A stretch of 64,000 nt of DNA from an uncultured Anaeroplasmataceae bacterium (GTDB lineage: Bacteria; Bacillota_I; Bacilli_A; Acholeplasmatales; Anaeroplasmataceae), in the NCBI GenBank assembly GCA_910584005.1, contig CAJTXR010000006.1:40004-104003 (forward strand), in the 5' to 3' direction. This document shows positions 58,323 to 64,000 of the stretch, piece after piece. Each line of letters opens with the position of its first letter. Within the stretch, counting starts at the first letter, position 1. The position numbers and the translations under genes were made by a program. Under the pieces are notes generated by a model. That model saw nothing but the letters and a program-made list of their open reading frames with translations, had not been told where the DNA came from and searched no databases.

Positions 58323-61300
58323 ATGTTAAGTAGTAATATAATGAATGAAGAAAATATTTCTCAAAAACCAGCAATTGAGTTGTTTAAAAAGCTTGGATAC
58401 ATATATATTTCTCAAGAAGAGTGTAATACTCAAAGAGAGAGGGTTGGCAAAGTAAATTGTCTTCTTCAAGATGTTTTAAAAGCACAATTAAAAGAAATAA
58501 ATTATTTTGAGTACAACGGGAAAACATATAAATTCTCTAGTTTTAATATTGATAAAGCAATTTCTGATATAGACATACCAATAGAGGAAGGTCTTATTCA
58601 AGCTAGTGAAAAGGTTCATAATTTGCTTATACTAGGACATAGTTATGAGGAAAGTATAGAAGATAGAAAACTTTCGTTTGATATAAATTACATAGATTGG
58701 GAACATCCAGAAAACAATGTCTTTCATGTAACTGATGAATTTGAGATTGATGGTTATACTGGAGAACATAATGCGAGAATTGATATTGTTCTTTTTGTAA
58801 ATGGTATTCCTTTTTGTGCTATAGAATGTAAATCCGGTGTTGTATCAGTTAATCAAGCAATTGAACAAATGATTAGAAATCAAACCGACTCTTATATTCC
58901 ACAATTGTTCAAATTTACTGCATTAACAGTTGCTTGCAATAAAAATGAAGTTTTTTATGGCACGACAAGAACAACAAAAAAATTCTATTCAAAGTGGAAT
59001 TATGCAAATGATGAAAAAGATTATATTGAGAAAAAAGTTGAATCATTTAATCTTGGAAGATTGGCGACATATCAAGATTATATTTTTACTGCAATGCTTG
59101 AACCTCAAAGATTGCTGAATATAACACGTTATTTTGTTTTGTTTGATGCTAATATAAAAAAAGTTTGTAGATATCAACAATATTATGGTGTTAAAAATAT
59201 AATTGAGACTATAAATAAATATGACTCAGAAGGAAACCGTCAAAGCGGCGTAATTTGGCATACGCAAGGATCAGGTAAGTCATTAACTATGGTTATGATT
59301 GCTAATTACATTCTAAACAACATAAATCCAGGTAAAAGCAGAGTAATAATAGTAACGGATAGAAAGGAACTTGATAAGCAAATTGCTAAAACTTTCAGCA
59401 ATACAAAAATAAAGCCTTCGAGAGCAGTATCTGGTAAAAATTTAGTAGATTTAATCGAAAATGATAAGGCTGATATTATTACTACTATTATTAATAAATT
59501 TAATACTGTTGATAAAGCAAAAACTAAATTGCTAAGTAAAGATATATTTGTTTTAATTGATGAGTCACATAGAAGTAATTATGGTGAACTTGCAACAAAA
59601 ATGAGGATGGTATTTCCTCATGCTTGTTATTTGGGTTTTACGGGTACACCTTTAATGAAAAACGAAAAGACTGCACTTAAATTTGGAGGTAATTATATTC
59701 ATAAATATACGATAAAAGATGGCGTTGACGATAAGTCCATTGTTCCATTAATTTATGAAGGAAGATTTGTTGAACAAAAAGTTGATGAAAAAAACATTGA
59801 TTTGTGGTTTAAAAAGACTTGTGCGAAACTATCTGAAGCACAACAAGATGAATTAAGCAAAAAATGGAGTTCAATCAAAAAACTAAATAGTACAAATGCA
59901 AGAATTGATAGGATTGCATTGGATATTGAAGAGCATTTTATAAATAATATTAAAGCAACTGGTTTTAAGGCTATGTTGGCAACAAATTCTAAATTGGATG
60001 CAGTAAAATATTATAATGCATTCAAATCTTTTAGTGATTTAGAAATTGCCGTGTGTATTTCTTCACCAGATACTAGAGAAGGTCTTGAAGAGGTAGACGA
60101 AAGTAAGGTTCCAGAAGTTCAAAAATTTTGGAAAGATATGATGGAACAGTTTAATAATAATGCTGATGATTACGAAGACACAATAAAAAATAAATTTGTA
60201 GATGGCGATATAGATATTTTGATTGTATGCTCTAAATTACTTACAGGATTTGATGCACCTCTTTGTCAAGTCCTTTACATAGATAAGCAATTAAAAGAAC
60301 ATGGGTTATTGCAAGCAATTGCTAGAACAAATAGATTATATGATGGTAAAGATTATGGTCTTATTGTGGATTATAGGGGTCTTTTGCCAGAATTAAATTC
60401 TGCTATGAATGTATATTCAGGAAATAGCGGACTTGATGAATTTGACAAAACTGATCTTACAGGACTTATAACTGATGTAATAAAAGCAGTTGCGGATGTT
60501 AGACAAGCATATACTAATCTTGAAACAATATTTGTTCCTATTAAAAATAAGTATGATGAAGAAGAATATGAGCAATTTCTTGAAAAATCTCCTGAAACAA
60601 GAGAACTTTTCTACAATAATTTATGTGAATTTGGGAAGAAACTATCTTTAGTTTTATCAAGTGAAACATGCTACGATGCAATTAGTTCAAGTAACCCATC
60701 AGAAATCCCTAATTACAAAGATAAATTTAAATTTTATTCTAAGCTACGGGTAATGATTAAAAAGAGATGTGCCGAAACATTAGACAATAGTGAATACGAA
60801 AAAGAGATGAGAAATCTTCTTGATAAACACATGTCTGTTGTTGGTCTTAAAATATTGACTAAACCACTAGATGTAATGGATAAAGGTGAACTTGAAAAAG
60901 AAATAGAAGATTTAAATGGTAAGGCTTCTAAGGCAGATGCGATTAGATACAATATTAGTAGAAATATTCAAGTTAAATATGATACTAATCCGGCATATTA
61001 TGAAAGTTTTTCAAAGAGAATAAAAGACACTTTAGAACAATACAAAAATAAGATTATTAGCGATGCTGAATACTTACAAGCTATGACTAAAATACTTGAT
61101 GATTTTAGAAGTAACAATAGTGGTATTAGTTATCCTAATAATATTAAGCACAATGTTCATGCACAAGCCTTTTATGGAGTTTTACTTCCAATTCTTAATC
61201 AAAATGGGCTAAGTGATATTGAACTTGCAGGACAAATTGCAGTATCTATTGCTGACGTTGTTGAAAAAAATGTAAAAGTAGATTTTAAAAGCAATCCAGA

Positions 61301-61442
61301 AGTGCATAAAAAGATAAGTCAGGATATTGAGGATATGCTTTATTTTGATTATCAACAGAAAGGTATTTTAATAGACCTACCATTTGATCAAGTTGATAAA
61401 ATTATTGAAAATGTGCTTACTATTGCACTAAAAAGGTACTGA
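58323..61442 (+). CDS. hsdR: Type I restriction enzyme R subunit
   Basis: Motor-nuclease subunit of 1039 residues. The N-terminal PD-(D/E)xK nuclease has RIDIVLFVNGIPFCAIECKSG (about residue 150-170). The SF2 translocase has Walker A WHTQGSGKSLTMV (about 313), DEAD-type LIDESHRSNYG, LGFTGTPL, and QAIARTNRLYDGKDYGLIVDY (motif VI). A helical C-terminal domain binds HsdM. ATG 58323 is used with AAGGAG upstream; TTG 58314 directly touching the Shine-Dalgarno is unlikely. Confidence 0.96.
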   Translation: MLSSNIMNEENISQKPAIELFKKLGYIYISQEECNTQRERVGKVNCLLQDVLKAQLKEINYFEYNGKTYKFSSFNIDKAISDIDIPIEEGLIQASEKVHNLLILGHSYEESIEDRKLSFDINYIDWEHPENNVFHVTDEFEIDGYTGEHNARIDIVLFVNGIPFCAIECKSGVVSVNQAIEQMIRNQTDSYIPQLFKFTALTVACNKNEVFYGTTRTTKKFYSKWNYANDEKDYIEKKVESFNLGRLATYQDYIFTAMLEPQRLLNITRYFVLFDANIKKVCRYQQYYGVKNIIETINKYDSEGNRQSGVIWHTQGSGKSLTMVMIANYILNNINPGKSRVIIVTDRKELDKQIAKTFSNTKIKPSRAVSGKNLVDLIENDKADIITTIINKFNTVDKAKTKLLSKDIFVLIDESHRSNYGELATKMRMVFPHACYLGFTGTPLMKNEKTALKFGGNYIHKYTIKDGVDDKSIVPLIYEGRFVEQKVDEKNIDLWFKKTCAKLSEAQQDELSKKWSSIKKLNSTNARIDRIALDIEEHFINNIKATGFKAMLATNSKLDAVKYYNAFKSFSDLEIAVCISSPDTREGLEEVDESKVPEVQKFWKDMMEQFNNNADDYEDTIKNKFVDGDIDILIVCSKLLTGFDAPLCQVLYIDKQLKEHGLLQAIARTNRLYDGKDYGLIVDYRGLLPELNSAMNVYSGNSGLDEFDKTDLTGLITDVIKAVADVRQAYTNLETIFVPIKNKYDEEEYEQFLEKSPETRELFYNNLCEFGKKLSLVLSSETCYDAISSSNPSEIPNYKDKFKFYSKLRVMIKKRCAETLDNSEYEKEMRNLLDKHMSVVGLKILTKPLDVMDKGELEKEIEDLNGKASKADAIRYNISRNIQVKYDTNPAYYESFSKRIKDTLEQYKNKIISDAEYLQAMTKILDDFRSNNSGISYPNNIKHNVHAQAFYGVLLPILNQNGLSDIELAGQIAVSIADVVEKNVKVDFKSNPEVHKKISQDIEDMLYFDYQQKGILIDLPFDQVDKIIENVLTIALKRY

Positions 61443-61446
61443 TTTT

Positions 61447-62172
61447 ATGAAAAATGATTTTAGTTATAATGGCAAAATAATTCAATATGAAATAATTCGC
61501 AAGAATGTAAAAAGCATCAACATTAGGGTAAAACCAAATGGAGAAGTAGTGGTTTCTTGTAACAATAGCATTGATGAAAAAACTATAGAATTATTAATGA
61601 TAAAGAAAGCTAATTGGATATTGAAAACTATAGAACAATATAAAGTTAACTTAATTGATTTTCAGCAAATCAATCTAAAACTTGTTGACGGAGAGGCGTT
61701 TTTATTGCTTGGAAAGATTCTTAGAATCCAAAATATTTATTCAAGTGAATTTAAAGTAGAGTCCGATAATAATTATCTTTATATCTATCGACCAAGTAAT
61801 TTTGGAATTAAACAAAAGTTTCAAAAATGGTATTCAGAATTCATGTTATCAACATTTACAGGGCTTGTGAAAAAGTCTTATGATAAATTTAAAAAGTATG
61901 GTATTGAAATGCCAGAAGTAATTTATAAGAATATGAAAACAAGATGGGGATGCTGTAACACAGAGAAAAAGATAATTACCCTTAATTCCCAGCTTATAAA
62001 AGTTGATGAATTCTTAATTGAGTACGTCATTTGTCATGAATTGACTCATTTGAAATATAGAAATCATAGCACAAAGTTTTACTCTTTTCTAAATGCTATG
62101 ATACCTGATTGGAAAGAAAGAGAAAACATATTAAATAAAATATTCATAAACGAAATTAGTGGAGGTATATAA
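61447..62172 (+). CDS. YgjP-like M48/DUF45 metallopeptidase in the restriction locus
   Basis: 241 residues. The zinc motif HExxH appears in VICHELTHLKYRNHSTKFY, with the third ligand probably in the following NHS-KF segment, and TRWGCCNTEKKIITLN upstream is the usual DUF45 (WLM/SprT-like) phrase. Such genes are often found between hsdR and hsdM in gut bacteria. Function is unproven; proteolysis of a restriction subunit to limit self-damage is one possibility. It begins four bases after hsdR. Confidence 0.85.
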   Translation: MKNDFSYNGKIIQYEIIRKNVKSINIRVKPNGEVVVSCNNSIDEKTIELLMIKKANWILKTIEQYKVNLIDFQQINLKLVDGEAFLLLGKILRIQNIYSSEFKVESDNNYLYIYRPSNFGIKQKFQKWYSEFMLSTFTGLVKKSYDKFKKYGIEMPEVIYKNMKTRWGCCNTEKKIITLNSQLIKVDEFLIEYVICHELTHLKYRNHSTKFYSFLNAMIPDWKERENILNKIFINEISGGI

Positions 62173-62173
62173 A

Positions 62174-62404
62174 ATGGGTAAAAATCAACATGTAACTTAT
62201 AAAAATGGAACATGGCGAGTTCTTGGCGAAAGCAATAGTAGAGCAACAGTAACTACTAGAACGAAACAAGAAGCAGTTAATATTGCTCGTACAATAGCTA
62301 AAAATCAACAAAGTGAACTTGTCATACACAATAAAAATGGTAGGATTAGTGATAAAGATTCATACGGAAATGATCCATTCCCACCTAAAGACACAAAACA
62401 TTAA
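62174..62404 (+). CDS. DUF2188 protein
   Basis: 76 residues. Pattern HVTYKNGTWRVLGESNSRAT, then TKQEAVNIARTIAKNQQSELVIHNKNG and a C-terminal DSYGNDPFPPKD, matching DUF2188, small proteins of unknown function that often neighbour restriction systems. ATG 62174 has GGAGG upstream and follows the metallopeptidase stop by one base. Confidence 0.8.
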   Translation: MGKNQHVTYKNGTWRVLGESNSRATVTTRTKQEAVNIARTIAKNQQSELVIHNKNGRISDKDSYGNDPFPPKDTKH

Positions 62405-62423
62405 TAAATTGGAGGAATATAAA

Positions 62424-63935
62424 ATGACAACAAGAGAAAATATTGAACAAGTTTTATGGAGTGCCTGTGACACATTTAGAGGCAAAATGAATAGTGGAGT
62501 TTATAAAGATTATATTCTTTCAATGCTGTTTGTTAAATATCTTAATGACACAATTAAGGAAACAAAAGAAGAATTATCAAAAAGATATAACGGCGATGAA
62601 GAAAGAATTCAAAGAGCTCTCCAAAGAGGTAGATTTTATATGCCGGATGATGCGTCTTTTGATTTTCTTTATGTCAATAAGAAAGCTCCTAATATCGGTT
62701 CTTTAATTAATGTAGCATTGAAGTCTATTGAAAATGCTAATGGTGGCAAACTTAGAAATATTTTTGGTAATATTGACTTCAATTCACAAACGATAGGCGA
62801 TGGCAAAGAGAAAATTGCGACATTATCTAATTTACTTGAAGATATGAACAAGTTGGACTTAAGACCTAGCCAATTGGAAAACAATGATATTATTGGTGAT
62901 GCTTATATGTATATGCTTGCAAAGTTTGCTGGTGAAGATGGAAAGAAAGGTGGAGAGTTCTATACGCCTGCAGAGGTATCTACAGTTCTTGCAAGACTCG
63001 TTGCACCTAAGGATAATGATAGAATCTATGATGCAACTTGTGGTTCTGGCTCTCTTTTAATTAAAGCATTTAATCAGGTTGCTAGTAAGAAAGCTCAGAT
63101 TTATGGTCAAGAAAGAAACTTTCAAACTTGGGGTTTGTGTCGTATGAATATGTTCTTGCATGGAATTGATGATGCTAAAATTTATCAAGGTGATACTATT
63201 TCAAATCCTCAAACAGTAGAAGATGGGAAACTAATGCAATTTCAATGCATAGTTGCAAATCCTCCGTTTTCACTTGATAAATGGGCAAATGGCTATGCTG
63301 CTGATAGTTCTGATAAAGACTTTAAAATGTCTAAAGAACTTGATATTTATCATAGATTTGATTGGGGTGTGCCACCTAAGAGTAAAGGTGATTACGCTTT
63401 TGTTTTGCATATGCTTCATAGTCTTGATAGCAATGGTGGTAAAATGGCAATAGTAATGCCTCATGGTGTTTTGTTTAGAGGAGCAAGTGAAGGTGAAATT
63501 CGTAAAAAATTAATTGATCTAAATTTACTTGATGCTGTAATCGGTCTTCCTGCAAACCTATTTTATGGAACAAGTATCCCTGCTTGTATCTTAGTATTTA
63601 AGAAAGGAAGATTGAATCATGATATTCTATTTATTGATGCATCAAAAGAATATGAACAAGGCAAAAACCAAAATAGTTTAAGAAATAGTGATATTGATAA
63701 AATTATTGATACATACAAAAATAGAAAAGAAATTGAAAAGTATAGTCATTTAGCTAATATTGAAGAGATTAAGGAAAATGATTATAATTTAAATATTCCT
63801 CGTTATGTTGATACATTTGAGGAGGAAGAGCAAATTGATATCCATGCTGTAATGGCAGAAATTAAAGAATTAGAAGCTCAAAGGGCGGAACTTGATAAAG
63901 AAATTGAAGGCTATCTTAAGGAATTAGGTTTGTGA
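62424..63935 (+). CDS. hsdM: Type I restriction-modification DNA methyltransferase subunit
   Basis: 503 residues, SAM-dependent N6-adenine methyltransferase. N-terminal helical domain WSACDTFRGKMNSGVYKDYIL; SAM motif YDATCGSGSLLIKAFN; catalytic motif IVANPPFSLDKW (NPPF). FYTPAEVSTVLARLV lies just before motif I. It ends with a helical tail (EIKELEAQRAELDKEI). ATG 62424 has GGAGGAAT upstream. hsdS begins 14 bases later. Confidence 0.96.
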   Translation: MTTRENIEQVLWSACDTFRGKMNSGVYKDYILSMLFVKYLNDTIKETKEELSKRYNGDEERIQRALQRGRFYMPDDASFDFLYVNKKAPNIGSLINVALKSIENANGGKLRNIFGNIDFNSQTIGDGKEKIATLSNLLEDMNKLDLRPSQLENNDIIGDAYMYMLAKFAGEDGKKGGEFYTPAEVSTVLARLVAPKDNDRIYDATCGSGSLLIKAFNQVASKKAQIYGQERNFQTWGLCRMNMFLHGIDDAKIYQGDTISNPQTVEDGKLMQFQCIVANPPFSLDKWANGYAADSSDKDFKMSKELDIYHRFDWGVPPKSKGDYAFVLHMLHSLDSNGGKMAIVMPHGVLFRGASEGEIRKKLIDLNLLDAVIGLPANLFYGTSIPACILVFKKGRLNHDILFIDASKEYEQGKNQNSLRNSDIDKIIDTYKNRKEIEKYSHLANIEEIKENDYNLNIPRYVDTFEEEEQIDIHAVMAEIKELEAQRAELDKEIEGYLKELGL

Positions 63936-63949
63936 GGAGAGGATGACTA

Positions 63950-64000
63950 ATGAGTGAAAAAACAATCAATAAAATCCCTAATGTTCCCAATTTGAGATTT
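63950..64000 (+). CDS. hsdS: Type I restriction specificity subunit, start only (partial)
   Basis: ATG 63950, after GAGGAGAGGATG, opens a frame MSEKTINKIPNVPNLRF that continues past the window edge. N-terminal ...VPNLRF is a very common opening of HsdS proteins, and the position directly after hsdM is canonical. Confidence 0.7.
   Translation, partial: MSEKTINKIPNVPNLRF

Overview
This is a 64 kb stretch of an AT-rich bacterial chromosome (about one third GC or less by eye). Genes are tightly packed, often with 4-8 nt stop/start overlaps, Shine-Dalgarno sites are strong, and TGA is used as a stop. Sporulation genes (gerW, ytfI-like, gpr, a PdaA-type deacetylase), AddAB, the peptidoglycan genes murC and murE, and Bacilli-type regulators point to an endospore-forming low-GC member of the Bacillota, probably a gut lineage near Erysipelotrichales or the former spore-forming 'Mollicutes' clades. 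That placement is inference; no rRNA is present.

Layout. 1-11.2 kb: housekeeping (MATE exporter, mtnN, a sporulation pair, rnhA, murE on the minus strand, uvrB, sdaA, rlmD, a lipoprotein, a Nudix hydrolase). 11.2-23.7 kb: an alpha-glucan locus with a starch-binding-type lipoprotein behind a LacI-type operator, a short LacI regulator, a cytoplasmic GH13 cyclomaltodextrinase-type enzyme, an ABC importer with its own ATPase, and a secreted CGTase-like enzyme with IPT and CBM20 domains. Together they read as extracellular cyclisation of starch, import, and intracellular ring opening. 23.8-31.6 kb: a terminator-bounded cluster pairing a sigma-like factor and a full partner-switching set (STAS antagonist, sensor PP2C phosphatase, anti-sigma kinase) with two DUF2589 proteins, a three-repeat MABP-like beta-prism protein and a GH3-family adenylate-forming enzyme. 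This is my best candidate for an undescribed system. 31.6-38.2 kb: a second accessory block, with a membrane-anchored McrB-type AAA+ protein, a DUF2357-like partner without a visible nuclease domain, a zinc-ribbon protein and three membrane proteins.

38.2-56.9 kb: conserved core again (murC, cvfB, addB-addA, a deoxyinosine glycosylase, rimM-trmD, a BrkB-type protein, pdaA, holA, a YtrA-type GntR/ABC operon, rpsT, gpr, pgsA, recA). A likely small RNA is encoded antisense downstream of murC. 56.9 kb to the end: tRNA-Ser(GCT), then a gene-poor 0.7 kb with a 30-bp-period repeat, then a type I restriction-modification locus: half-size hsdS, hsdR, an M48/DUF45-type metallopeptidase, a DUF2188 protein, hsdM, and the first codons of a second hsdS cut by the window end.

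Several regulatory elements are readable: consensus promoters, two promoters matching the forespore SigG pattern in front of sporulation genes, and a bidirectional terminator that contains the stop codons of two convergent overlapping genes.
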